Notes under the pieces: model-generated
What the model saw: the letters and a program-made list of their open reading frames with translations, nothing else
Told to the model about the DNA's origin: nothing
Databases searched by the model: none
Position numbers and translations under genes: made by a program
Shown here: piece by piece, positions 44,211 through 52,415 of the stretch
How the letters are laid out: each line of letters starts with the position of its first letter
Numbering within the stretch: position 1 is the stretch's first letter
Assembly (NCBI RefSeq): GCF_030733745.1
Contig: NZ_JASHIK010000001.1
Span: 62,001-126,000, forward strand
Direction of reading: 5' to 3'
DNA: 64,000 nt
Source: Stappia sp. MMSF_3263
GTDB taxonomy: Bacteria > Pseudomonadota > Alphaproteobacteria > Rhizobiales > Stappiaceae

Positions 44211-45066
44211 AGATGCCCACTCCCCGACCTGGCATCGGTGGCCCGGCGAAGGCGCGGTGCGCGGCGGCCTGTCGGTCTGGCTCTGTCGCGACGCGGAGCC
44301 GGACGCAGCGGCTGCCATCGCCATTTGCCGTGATTGCCTGAGCGACGAGGAACTGGCCCGCATGACGCGCTTCCGGTTTCCCGCTCTGCGGCAACAGTTC
44401 GCCATCGCTCATGGCTTTGTCCGTCATGTTCTCTCGCTCTTCCATCCGCAGGTGGCGCCGCGCGACTGGCGCTTCGACACCGGCGCGCAGGGCAAGCCGG
44501 AGGTCGCCACCGGCCTGCCGCGTGTCGGATTCAACCTGTCGCACGCCACGGGGCTTGTCGCGCTTGCGGTTGCGTATGACGAGACGGGGGTTTTTAGCGG
44601 CGACCCGGTCGGCGTGGATGTCGAACAGGCCACCCGCAACATCGGTCCCGGCATCGCGCGGCGCTATTTCGCACCCGAGGAAGTGACGGATCTGGAAGCC
44701 TTGCCTGAACCGGAACAGCGTGATCGCTTCTTCGCTCTCTGGAGCCTGAAGGAGAGCTATATCAAGGCGACGGGCTATGGCCTGTCGATGCCGCTAGACA
44801 GTTTTTCCTTCGCCTTCGATGCACCGGGCTGTGTCTCCTTCCGGCGCCATCCCGATCGTCTCCCGCCGGAATTTGCGACCGATCATTTCACTCCTGTCTT
44901 CTGGCAGACGATGCTGTCCTCGCCGGCAGGCGAGCGCCATTCGCTTGCCTTGTGTACCGGCGCGGGCACCCTTCAGGACGATGCCATCACGGTCTTCGAG
45001 ACCGTTCCAGGACGCGCGGTACGCCGTCTCGATCCCGTCTGGGACAGGCGCCCGGCCGAAACCTGA
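44188..45066 (+). CDS. Sfp-type 4'-phosphopantetheinyl transferase
   Basis: Transfers phosphopantetheine from CoA to carrier-protein serines. The 292-residue enzyme has the magnesium-binding VGVDVEQATRN and the FFALWSLKESYIKATGYGL motif with catalytic Glu/Lys. The N-terminal half includes FVRHVLSLFHPQVAP and GKPEVATGLPRVGFNLSHA. The GTG start at 44188 lies inside the NRPS 3' end (23-bp overlap), so the two are coupled. It should activate both the stand-alone ACP and the NRPS thiolation domain. It is the last gene of the cluster and is followed by a strong terminator. Confidence 0.93.
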   Translation: MSLSSGLEDAHSPTWHRWPGEGAVRGGLSVWLCRDAEPDAAAAIAICRDCLSDEELARMTRFRFPALRQQFAIAHGFVRHVLSLFHPQVAPRDWRFDTGAQGKPEVATGLPRVGFNLSHATGLVALAVAYDETGVFSGDPVGVDVEQATRNIGPGIARRYFAPEEVTDLEALPEPEQRDRFFALWSLKESYIKATGYGLSMPLDSFSFAFDAPGCVSFRRHPDRLPPEFATDHFTPVFWQTMLSSPAGERHSLALCTGAGTLQDDAITVFETVPGRAVRRLDPVWDRRPAET

Positions 45067-45086
45067 AGGCAAGGCTCCCATGCGAA

Positions 45087-45115
45087 ACGGGCCCGGCATA
45101 CACTGCCGGGCCCGT
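45087..45115. terminator. bidirectional terminator hairpin
   Basis: A perfect 12-bp stem, ACGGGCCCGGCA (45087-45098) and TGCCGGGCCCGT (45104-45115), has a 5-nt loop. It lies between the convergent ends of the phosphopantetheinyl transferase (45066) and the sugar-binding protein (45141). The flanks contain short T runs on both strands (TTTC on the minus side, AATTT on the plus side). Confidence 0.8.
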
Positions 45116-45140
45116 GGGGAATTTCAGGGAGTGTCGAGGC

Positions 45141-46076
45141 TCAGAAGGCGGGTTCGACGCTGTCGACATTCTCGCTGGTCACCACCGTCAGCGGGATCGG
45201 GCGGCGGGCCTCCACCTCCTTGCCGTCGAGGATTTCGGCGATTGTCTCGATCGCCAGCCTGCCGTCCTCGACAGGCGACTGCACGATGGTCGAGTGCATT
45301 TCGCCGGACTTGATCGAGGCGAAGGCGTCCTTCTGGCCGTTGATGCCGACGATGGGCGGGGTCGGCTTGCCGGGATTGGCTTCCTTCCAGGCATCGATGA
45401 AGCCACGCGCCATCGTGTCGTCATTGGCATAGACGCCGTCGATCTTGTCGCCGAAGCGGGTGATCAGGTCTCGGCTCACGACCAGCGCCTTCTGCTGGTC
45501 AAAATCGGCGTTGACCGTGTCCAGAACTTCGACCTTGCTGCCGATCTCGGCAAGCCGGTCGACGAAGCCGCCGACGCGGCCGATGGTCGTGCCGTTTCCG
45601 GCCTGCCCGGCGATGATGATGACGGAACCTTCGCCGCCGAGTGCGCCGTTCAGCGAGTCTGCAGCCATCTCGCCTTCCTCGTAGACGTCCGGGCCCGTGA
45701 ACGACTTGATGAACTGGTTTGCCTGCGAGTCCATCGGCGAGTTGATCAGGATTGCGGGAATGCCGGCCTGCTGGGCGCGGGCAAGGCCCGGGATATAGGC
45801 CTGCGGGTCGAGCGGCCAGAGAATGATGCCGTCGACGCTGCGCGCAATGCAGGTGCCGAGCTGTTCGGTGCCGGTCTGCACGTCGAAATTCTGGCTGAGC
45901 GTGATCATCTCGATGCCCAGTTCTTTCGCGCGCGCTTCCAGTGCCTCGTTGGCCGGGGTCGCGTACGCGTGAGCGTCAGCGGCCGTGACGTAACAGACGG
46001 TTTTGGCCTGTGCCCAGCTGGCGGATGCCAGTAGCGCCAGCGTCCCGACAAGCAATCTACGTTTCCAATTGGCCAT
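45141..46076 (-). CDS. ABC transporter sugar-binding protein (ribose-type, PBP1)
   Basis: A 311-residue periplasmic binding protein with signal peptide MANWKRRLLVGTLALLASA ending SWAQA. The mature part has the type I fold: VDGIILWPLDPQAYIPGL, GIPAILINSP, IDGVYANDDTMARGF and IVGINGQKDAF. It is the last gene of the importer operon, 27 bp after a permease. Given the neighbouring deoxy-sugar pathway, it probably binds L-fucose or a related hexose. Confidence 0.92.
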   Translation of the reverse strand: MANWKRRLLVGTLALLASASWAQAKTVCYVTAADAHAYATPANEALEARAKELGIEMITLSQNFDVQTGTEQLGTCIARSVDGIILWPLDPQAYIPGLARAQQAGIPAILINSPMDSQANQFIKSFTGPDVYEEGEMAADSLNGALGGEGSVIIIAGQAGNGTTIGRVGGFVDRLAEIGSKVEVLDTVNADFDQQKALVVSRDLITRFGDKIDGVYANDDTMARGFIDAWKEANPGKPTPPIVGINGQKDAFASIKSGEMHSTIVQSPVEDGRLAIETIAEILDGKEVEARRPIPLTVVTSENVDSVEPAF

Positions 46077-46103
46077 CGTCTCCTCCTTCGAATGGCTAGA
46101 AAG

Positions 46104-47069
46104 TCAGTGCGTGCCGCCTGTTGCGGCATGGCTGCGGGGGCCGGGCCGCACGGTGCGGTCCAGAACGACAAGCAGAATCAGGATGCAGCCGGCAACGACC
46201 TGCTGGACGTAGGCGGGCACCGACTGGAACTCCATCGCGGTGGTCAGCGAGGCTATGGTCAGCACGCCGCCCAGAGTGCCGAGCGCCGAGCCGCGCCCCC
46301 CTTCGATGCGGGTGCCTCCGACGACGACGGCCGCGATCACCGCGACAAGCAGCTCCGACCCGAAGACCGGTGAGCCGGTGTTGGTGGTCAGGCTTTGCAG
46401 GACCCCGGCGAGGCCGGCGAACAGGCCGGCGAAGATGAAGCCCAGGAACACGGTACGCCCGGGCGAGATGCCGCTTGCCTTCGCGGCTTCGGCATTCGAG
46501 CCGACGGCGAACAGGTTGCGCCCGGCGACGGTGCGGGTCAGCCACACATGCAGGAGCAGCACCGCGCCGATGAAGAGTGCGCTGCGCAATGTGAAAATGC
46601 CGAGGTGGATTTTCGACAGTGAGACCGACAGCATGATGTCGGTACCCGGCACCGGCTGGCTGTCCGTGAGCCAATGGGCGGCGGAGCGGAAGATCAGCAT
46701 GGTGGCGAGGGTCGCCACCAGCGGGTTCACCTTGAAGGTGACGACGAGCAGGCCGTTGATGGCGCCGGCCGCCGCGCCCGCGATGAGGCCGGCCATCGCC
46801 GCCGGCCAGATGCCGAGGCTCGGCTGCAGCATCACCGCGACGATGCCGGCAAGGGCGAAGGTCGAGCCAACCGAAAGGTCGATCTGCCGGGCGATGAGCA
46901 GCACTGTCATGCCTATGGCGATGAGGCCGACCGTCGCGCCCCGGTCGAGACCGAGGCTCAACGTGGTTGCCCCCAGGAAACCCGGCACCAGCAGGGAGGC
47001 GCACAGCAGCGTCAGCCCGAGAATGACTGCGACGCGGAAGCGGACGATGGTTGCACCGAGGTTCATCAT
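46104..47069 (-). CDS. sugar ABC transporter permease (RbsC family)
   Basis: A 321-residue membrane permease with about eight to ten hydrophobic segments. Family blocks are IAIGMTVLLIARQIDLSVGST and the cytoplasmic EAA-like loop GRNLFAVGSNAEAAKASGI, followed by VVVGGTRIEGGRGS. The frame is open far upstream, but tandem ATGs at 47069/47066 follow GAGGAGG and overlap the preceding permease's stop. It is the second of two permeases, which form the heterodimeric channel of this CUT2-type importer. Confidence 0.92.
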   Translation of the reverse strand: MMNLGATIVRFRVAVILGLTLLCASLLVPGFLGATTLSLGLDRGATVGLIAIGMTVLLIARQIDLSVGSTFALAGIVAVMLQPSLGIWPAAMAGLIAGAAAGAINGLLVVTFKVNPLVATLATMLIFRSAAHWLTDSQPVPGTDIMLSVSLSKIHLGIFTLRSALFIGAVLLLHVWLTRTVAGRNLFAVGSNAEAAKASGISPGRTVFLGFIFAGLFAGLAGVLQSLTTNTGSPVFGSELLVAVIAAVVVGGTRIEGGRGSALGTLGGVLTIASLTTAMEFQSVPAYVQQVVAGCILILLVVLDRTVRPGPRSHAATGGTH

Positions 47070-48064
47070 GCGCCTCCTCGGCGGCGAAGGGCGACGTCGA
47101 GCGCCACCGCGCCGGCAATCAGCAGGCCGAGCACCAGGCCCTGGACCGGCGTGCGCACCCCTTGCAGCACCATCACGTTGGTCAGCAACTGGACGAAGAC
47201 GAGGCCGGCGACAGCGCGTGGCACGGAGCCCGCACCGCCCATGATGGAGACGCCGCCGACCACCACGGCGGTGATCGCGCTGAACTCGTATCCGGTGCCG
47301 ACCAGCGGCCGGGCGCTTTGCAGGGTCAGGCCCAGCAGGGCACCGCTCAGGCCCGAGCAAAGCCCGGTGATGACGAAGGCCCCGGCCTTGACCGCCCGAA
47401 CCGGGACGGCCGCCGCCTCTGCGGCCTTCGGGTTGCCGCCCGTGGCAAAGGTCCAGCGTCCCCACCATGAACGCGCCAGCAGGAAGTTGCCGGCTAGCGC
47501 CACGGCAAGAAAGATCAGCACGATCGTGGGGATGCCGAACAGCCGGCTCTTCACCAGCATCGCCGTCTCGGGATTGGTTCCGTAGACGATCACGCCGCCG
47601 ACGGAAGCCTGGACGATGCCGAGCACGATTGTGCCGATGCCGAGCGTCGCGATGATCGGATTGATGCCGACATAGCCGACCAGCACGCCGCTCACGAGGC
47701 CGCACAGCCCGGCCAGCCCTATGGCCGCGACAAAGGCGGGAACAGGTCCGATCATCGGTTGCAGCGCCAGCGAGAGAATGGCGCCGCAGGCGATCGTCGC
47801 AGGCACGGACAGGTCGGCGAGCCCGCCCACCACCAACACGAAGGTCATGCCGACCACGACGATGCCGATGATCGCCATCGAGGTCATCACGTTGACCAGG
47901 TTGCCGGTTGTGAAGAAGACCGGGCTGACGGCGCTGCCATAGGCGATCACCGCCAGGATGGCGATGGAAAGCCCGGCGCGTGAGAGCAGGGCGGCCCACC
48001 TGCCATCCTTGCGGAAGCGCGTGCTGCCGGTTTCTTCGCTCAAGGCGGCCGATGCGTCCGTCAT
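47066..48064 (-). CDS. sugar ABC transporter permease (RbsC family)
   Basis: A 332-residue membrane permease. Landmarks are VVGMTFVLVVGGLADLSVPAT, the coupling loop TFATGGNPKAAEAAAVPVRAVK, and AVVVGGVSIMGGAGS. A cytoplasmic N-terminal tail of about 20 residues precedes the first helix. The ATG at 48064 overlaps the stop of the ATPase gene as ATGA, and its own stop overlaps the next permease, so the operon is translationally coupled throughout. Confidence 0.92.
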   Translation of the reverse strand: MTDASAALSEETGSTRFRKDGRWAALLSRAGLSIAILAVIAYGSAVSPVFFTTGNLVNVMTSMAIIGIVVVGMTFVLVVGGLADLSVPATIACGAILSLALQPMIGPVPAFVAAIGLAGLCGLVSGVLVGYVGINPIIATLGIGTIVLGIVQASVGGVIVYGTNPETAMLVKSRLFGIPTIVLIFLAVALAGNFLLARSWWGRWTFATGGNPKAAEAAAVPVRAVKAGAFVITGLCSGLSGALLGLTLQSARPLVGTGYEFSAITAVVVGGVSIMGGAGSVPRAVAGLVFVQLLTNVMVLQGVRTPVQGLVLGLLIAGAVALDVALRRRGGA

Positions 48065-49560
48065 GCCGCCGCCTCTCCCGTGGCCAGCGCCATGATCCGC
48101 TCCTCGCTGAACTCCGCGCGCGCCACTGGCGGCGAAGCACGTCCATCGCGCATCACCACCACCCGGTCGCATACGCCAAGCACCTCCGGCAGTTCCGACG
48201 AGATCATCACGACCGCCATGCCCCCGGCGACGAGTTCGCCGATGATGCGATGGATTTCTGCCTTGGCGCCGACATCGACGCCGCGTGTGGGCTCGTCGAG
48301 GATCAGCACGGAAGGGCTCGTCGACAGCCAGCGCGCGATCACCGCTTTCTGCTGGTTGCCACCCGAAAGCTGCTCGATGCGGCGCTCGGGGTCGGGGGGG
48401 GCGATGGCGAAGTCGCGCGTGTACTTGGTCGCCAGCCGGCGGTCGGCGCTCATGCTGACGCGGCCCAGCCGCGACAGCCGTCGCAGCACCGGCAGGCTGA
48501 TGTTTTCCCGAACGCTCATCGAGGGAATGATGCCGCTGTCCTTGCGGTCTTCGGGCACATAGGCAATGCCCGCTTTCACCGCCGCCGCCGGTGAGGTGAT
48601 CGCGGCCGCCATGCCGTTGATCTCGATCCGGCCCTCGCTTGCCGGCGTGAGGCCGAAGATCGCCCGCGCCAGTTCCGTGCGGCCGGCGCCGACAAGGCCG
48701 GTCAGGCCGAGGATCTCGCCGGCGCGGACCTCGAAGCTGATGTCCTGGAAGTCGCGTCCGTCGCCAAGACCGACGACCTTCAGGACCGGAGTGCCGATCT
48801 CCGAGGGGGTTTTCGGAAAGACATTGGTGACTTCGCGCCCGACCATGAGGCGGATCATCTCCGCCGCGGTGATGCCGGCAGCCGGCCTTGTGTCGATCAG
48901 GCGCCCGTCACGCAGGACGGTTACGTCATCGGCTATTTCCAGAACTTCCTTGAGCCGGTGGCTGATATAGATGATCGCGATCCCGGCCGCCTTCATCGTC
49001 CGCAGGATGCGAAACAGCGCCGCGGTCTCGTGTTCACTGAGGCTGGAGGTCGGCTCGTCCAGTACGATGATGCGCGGCCCGGCCGAATAGGCCTTGGCGA
49101 TCTCAACGAGCTGCTGCTGGCTGATCGACAACTCGCCCAGCCGCACCTTGGGGTCGATGGCGGCGCCGAGCTCTTCCAGAACGGCCTTCGTGTCGCGCAG
49201 CATCGCCGCGCGGTCGACGAAGCCCCGGCGTCGGGGCATCCGGCCGAGATAGACGTTCTCCGCGACGCTCAGGTCCGGCACCAGGTTCAGCTCCTGGTGC
49301 ACCATCCGGATGCCGAGCTTCTGCGCGTCCGCCGGCTTGCGCATGCGTACCTCCGCACCGTCGACTTCCGTCGTGCCGGCGCTGGGCGGATAGGCGCCGC
49401 TCAGGATCTTCATCAAGGTGGATTTGCCGGCGCCGTTTTCGCCGACAATGGCGTGAACTCGGCCGTATTCCGCGCAAAGGCTGACGTCGGAGAGCGCCTT
49501 GACGCCCGGAAACGTCTTGCTGATGCCCCGCATGCGCAAGGCGCTGCCGGATGCGGCCAT
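48061..49560 (-). CDS. sugar ABC transporter ATP-binding protein (RbsA/MglA type)
   Basis: A 499-residue duplicated ATPase. The N-terminal half has Walker A GENGAGKST, signature LSISQQQLVEIAKA and Walker B IIVLDEPTSSLS. The C-terminal half has the degenerate Walker A GLVGAGRTE, signature LSGGNQQKAVIARWL and Walker B VLILDEPTRGVD. This layout defines CUT2 monosaccharide importers. It is first in the importer operon; a promoter with a candidate GntR operator lies 75-100 bp upstream. Confidence 0.94.
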   Translation of the reverse strand: MAASGSALRMRGISKTFPGVKALSDVSLCAEYGRVHAIVGENGAGKSTLMKILSGAYPPSAGTTEVDGAEVRMRKPADAQKLGIRMVHQELNLVPDLSVAENVYLGRMPRRRGFVDRAAMLRDTKAVLEELGAAIDPKVRLGELSISQQQLVEIAKAYSAGPRIIVLDEPTSSLSEHETAALFRILRTMKAAGIAIIYISHRLKEVLEIADDVTVLRDGRLIDTRPAAGITAAEMIRLMVGREVTNVFPKTPSEIGTPVLKVVGLGDGRDFQDISFEVRAGEILGLTGLVGAGRTELARAIFGLTPASEGRIEINGMAAAITSPAAAVKAGIAYVPEDRKDSGIIPSMSVRENISLPVLRRLSRLGRVSMSADRRLATKYTRDFAIAPPDPERRIEQLSGGNQQKAVIARWLSTSPSVLILDEPTRGVDVGAKAEIHRIIGELVAGGMAVVMISSELPEVLGVCDRVVVMRDGRASPPVARAEFSEERIMALATGEAAA

Positions 49561-49632
49561 GTCCTCCCTCCCGGTTCCGTGCTCCGGCGCCGCCGGTCTG
49601 TCGCCGCTTCCGCCGGGTGGATGACTAATCTA

Positions 49633-49660
49633 TTACACTAATATAATAATGAGTGCAAGA
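49633..49660 (-). promoter_or_regulatory. promoter and candidate GntR operator of the sugar ABC operon
   Basis: TTACACTAATATAATAAT followed by GAGTG (49633-49655) nearly repeats the site at 52292. On the minus strand TTGCAC and TAATAG lie 17 bp apart across it, giving a promoter for the ATPase gene starting at 49560. The rest of the 128-bp gap 49561-49688 shows nothing else. Confidence 0.5.
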
Positions 49661-49688
49661 CTTGACCCGCCCACTCTTGCAGCCGGCC

Positions 49689-50558
49689 CTAACCGGGCAG
49701 GCTGTAGAAGCGTGCGGCGTTCGCGCCGTAGACGCCCGCCCGTTCGTCGGCGGAGAGTTTTCCTTCCAGCACCGTGCACAGGGCGTTGAGAACCTCGGCG
49801 TAGCTGCCCGCCAGCAGGCAGACCGGCCAGTCGCTGCCGAACATCAGCCGCCCCGGGCCGAAGGCCGACAGCACATGGTCGACATAGGGTTCGAGGTCGG
49901 CCGGTCGCCAGGAAGCGTGGTCGGCCTCCGTGATCATCCCGGAGAGCTTGCAATGGACGTTCGGCAGGGCCGCGAGACGCGAAATCCCGGTGGCCCAGCC
50001 GTCGAACTCCCGCGCGGCGATTGCCGGCTTCGACAGGTGGTCGACGACGGCCCTGAGTTGCGGCACCGCTTCCAGCGCGCGCGTGACGTTGGCGAGGTGC
50101 CGGGGGAAGCTCAGCACGTCGAAAGCCACCCCGCGCTCGGCCATGCGGGCGAGATTGTCCCGCACGCGCGGCCGCAGGATATAAGCATCGTCGTCGAGGT
50201 CCTGCAGCATCGGACGCAGGCCGACGAATTTCGGCCGCGCCATCAGGCGGTCCAGCTTGCCGGCAAAACCGGCATCCTCCATGTCGAGCCAGCCGACCAC
50301 CCCGGCGACGAAGCCGGCCCCGTCGGCAAGGTCGAGAAGGAAGTCCGTCTCGGCCTCGCTTTGCGCCGCCTGCACGACCACCGTCCTGTCGACGCCGGCC
50401 TTGCGTAGCAGCGGGGCGAGGTCTTCGGGCAGGTAGTCGCGGCGGAGCGGGAGACCCGTCTCCGCCGTCATCCAGTGATAGTCGCCGCGCGCCACCTGCC
50501 AGAAGTGGTGATGGGCGTCGACGACCGGGGCCGGTTTCTCGTCGGAGCTGGCGGACAT
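49689..50558 (-). CDS. amidohydrolase-family sugar lactonase (L-fuconolactonase type)
   Basis: A 289-residue TIM-barrel hydrolase of COG3618. Metal and catalytic motifs are VDAHHHFW near residue 14, the His in RAVVDHLSKP, and FGSDWPVC near residue 242. Members hydrolyse L-fucono-, L-rhamnono- or related 1,4/1,5-lactones. It lies 9 bp after the FAH-type hydrolase gene and in one operon with an SDR, the set expected for oxidative L-fucose breakdown. An exact sugar assignment needs assay. Confidence 0.88.
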   Translation of the reverse strand: MSASSDEKPAPVVDAHHHFWQVARGDYHWMTAETGLPLRRDYLPEDLAPLLRKAGVDRTVVVQAAQSEAETDFLLDLADGAGFVAGVVGWLDMEDAGFAGKLDRLMARPKFVGLRPMLQDLDDDAYILRPRVRDNLARMAERGVAFDVLSFPRHLANVTRALEAVPQLRAVVDHLSKPAIAAREFDGWATGISRLAALPNVHCKLSGMITEADHASWRPADLEPYVDHVLSAFGPGRLMFGSDWPVCLLAGSYAEVLNALCTVLEGKLSADERAGVYGANAARFYSLPG

Positions 50559-50567
50559 GGGGCGACC

Positions 50568-51413
50568 TCAGGAGTCGGCGTGCACGGACTGCTTCTGGGA
50601 ACCCAGCCCCTCGATCTCCAGTTCGACCACGTCGCCCGCCTTGAGGTAGCGCGGCGGCTTCATGCCCATGCCGACACCCGGCGGCGTGCCGGTGGAGATG
50701 ATGTCGCCGGGCTGCAGCGACATGAACTGCGATAGGTAGGAAACGAGGAAGGAGACGCCGTAGACCATCGTCTTCGTCGAGCCGTTCTGCATCGTCTCGC
50801 CGTTGACGCTGAGCCGCATGGCAAGGTTCTGCGGGTCGGCGATCTCGTCGCGCGTCACCAGCCAGGGCCCGATGGGGCCGAACGTGTCGCAGCTCTTGCC
50901 CTTCGTCCACTGGCCCTGGCGCTCCGCCTGGAAGGCGCGCTCCGAAACGTCATGGGCGACGCAATAGCCGGCGACGTAATCGAGCGCGTCGGCCTCGCTC
51001 ACATATTTCGCGGTCTTGCCGATGACGACGCCGAGCTCGACCTCCCAGTCGGTCTTGGTCGAGCCGCGCGGGATCAGAACGTCGTCATTGGGGCCGGTGA
51101 TGGCCGAGGTCGCCTTCATGAAGACGACCGGCTCGCTCGGAACGGCCATGCCCGATTCCGCTGCGTGGTCGGCATAGTTGAGGCCGATGCAGATGAATTT
51201 GCCCGTGCCGCTGACGCAGGGCCCGAGCCGCGGATTGCCGGCAACGAGCGGCAGTGTTGTCGTGTCGAGCGTTGCGAGCCTTGCCAGCGCGTCGGGGTGG
51301 AGATGCGCGCCGCCAATGTCGCCGATCACGCCGGAAAGATCGCGGATCTTGCCGTCCGCATCGAGGATGCCGGGCTTTTCATTGCCTGCTTCGCCATGGC
51401 GCAGAAGCTTCAT
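50568..51413 (-). CDS. FAH-family 2,4-diketo-3-deoxy-sugar-acid hydrolase
   Basis: A 281-residue fumarylacetoacetate-hydrolase fold protein. FICIGLNYADHAAESG, TKTDWEVELGVVIGK with the metal-binding acidic residues, and DIISTGTPPGVGMGMKPP are diagnostic. In the L-fucose pathway this enzyme cleaves 2,4-diketo-3-deoxy-L-fuconate to pyruvate and L-lactate. It is placed between the SDR (46-bp gap) and the lactonase (9-bp gap) on the same strand. Confidence 0.88.
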   Translation of the reverse strand: MKLLRHGEAGNEKPGILDADGKIRDLSGVIGDIGGAHLHPDALARLATLDTTTLPLVAGNPRLGPCVSGTGKFICIGLNYADHAAESGMAVPSEPVVFMKATSAITGPNDDVLIPRGSTKTDWEVELGVVIGKTAKYVSEADALDYVAGYCVAHDVSERAFQAERQGQWTKGKSCDTFGPIGPWLVTRDEIADPQNLAMRLSVNGETMQNGSTKTMVYGVSFLVSYLSQFMSLQPGDIISTGTPPGVGMGMKPPRYLKAGDVVELEIEGLGSQKQSVHADS

Positions 51414-51459
51414 GTCATGTCTCCGGAAAAGTTGGAAAGATCGGATAGGGGGGGAGGGA

Positions 51460-52206
51460 TCAGTAGGTGGCGCGTCCGCCCGACAGGTCGAAGACGGCGC
51501 CGGTGGTGAAGCTGTTCTCCTTCGACACCAGCCAGGCGACCATGTTGGCGGCCTCGTCCACCTCCAGGAAGCGTCCGCGCGGGATCTTCGACAGCATGTA
51601 GTCGATATGCTCCTGGCTCATCTGGTCGAAGATCGGCGTGCGGGCGGCGGCCGGCGTCACGCAATTGACAGCGATGTCCTGGCCGGCAAGTTCCTTGCCC
51701 AGCGACTTGGTTAGGCCGATCACCGCCGCCTTGGAGGCGGAGTAGGCGGAGGCGTTGGGGTTGCCTTCCTTGCCGGCGATCGAGGCGACATTGACGATGC
51801 GGCCGTAGCCCTGCGCCTTCATCGAGGGGACGACGGCACGGTTGACGTGAAAGGTGCCGTTCAGGTTGATGTCGACGACCCGCCGCCAGTCCTCCAGCGG
51901 GTAGTCCTCCAAACGGTGGTTGGGACCCGCGATGCCGGCCGAATTGACGAGGATGGACACCGGGCCGAGGCGCTGCTCGGTCTCGCGATGCGCTGCGACC
52001 ACGGCCTCCGCGTCCGTGATGTCGACGACCACGCTTTCAACGCTGCTGCCCAGCTCCCGGCGGGCGGCAGCAAGGCGCTCGGCGTTCATGTCCCACAGGG
52101 CGACTTTGGCGCCGGACGCCAGGATGCGGCGGGCGAAGGCCAGTCCGAGCCCTTGCGCGCCGCCCGTGATGACAGCCGACTGGCCGCCCAGATCAATCGT
52201 GTTCAC
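51460..52206 (-). CDS. SDR family NAD(P)-dependent sugar/sugar-acid dehydrogenase
   Basis: A 248-residue classical short-chain dehydrogenase. The cofactor site is TGGAQGLGLAFA, NSAG is present, the catalytic Ser lies in NVASIAGKEG, and the Tyr-Lys pair is in YSASKAAVIG. The best start is GTG at 52206, with AGGAGG 10 nt upstream. It is the first gene of the operon with the FAH hydrolase and lactonase, and is divergent from a GntR gene across a candidate operator. It could oxidise L-fucose, or 2-keto-3-deoxy-L-fuconate as the second SDR at 60173 might. Confidence 0.88.
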   Translation of the reverse strand: MNTIDLGGQSAVITGGAQGLGLAFARRILASGAKVALWDMNAERLAAARRELGSSVESVVVDITDAEAVVAAHRETEQRLGPVSILVNSAGIAGPNHRLEDYPLEDWRRVVDINLNGTFHVNRAVVPSMKAQGYGRIVNVASIAGKEGNPNASAYSASKAAVIGLTKSLGKELAGQDIAVNCVTPAAARTPIFDQMSQEHIDYMLSKIPRGRFLEVDEAANMVAWLVSKENSFTTGAVFDLSGGRATY

Positions 52207-52278
52207 CTTGGAAGTTCCTCCTGTTGCAAGGGCCGGGCCGCCGTCCGTCGCCGCCCTGCGGCCCGTCCGCATTGCGGA

Positions 52279-52320
52279 TTGTTCTTTTATGTTACACTAG
52301 TATAATAATAGAGTGAACAA
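52279..52320 (+). promoter_or_regulatory. gntR promoter and candidate operator, divergent from the SDR operon
   Basis: On the plus strand TTGTTC (52279-52284), 16 bp, and a perfect TATAAT (52301-52306) form a promoter for the GntR gene. The overlapping TTACACTAGTATAATAAT with AGAGTG (52292-52315) matches the site at 49633 and has CACT/AGTG ends in inverted orientation. Repressor binding here would block both directions. Confidence 0.55.
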
Positions 52321-52415
52321 GGATGACGCCCGCGATTTGATTGACGCATGCTATTTTTCGCGACAATCCGAGGTCAATCGGTCAAGACGGCCGCGGACAA
52401 ATTGGGGTTTGGAAC

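Noticed and set aside
41130-44405. A 1091-codon open frame on the minus strand opposite the NRPS gene
   Set aside because: It mirrors a GC-rich coding sequence, has no recognisable motif, and covers a gene with complete NRPS motifs. Antisense frames of this kind are common at this GC content.
31327-45066. Reading the cluster as an isonitrile-lipopeptide pathway (FAAL, ACP, hotdog thioesterase, non-heme iron enzyme, NRPS)
   Set aside because: The gene types overlap, but the iron enzyme has HxE and SyrP-like context instead of the HxD of ScoE-type enzymes, and desaturase, methyltransferase, P450, aldolase and LnmK-like genes do not belong to that pathway. It remains a weak alternative.
46104-48146. 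One 680-codon minus-strand frame that could be read as a fused double permease
   Set aside because: Only the last 321 residues resemble a permease. The upstream part is the shadow of the other permease in another frame, and overlapping start and stop codons mark two separate genes.
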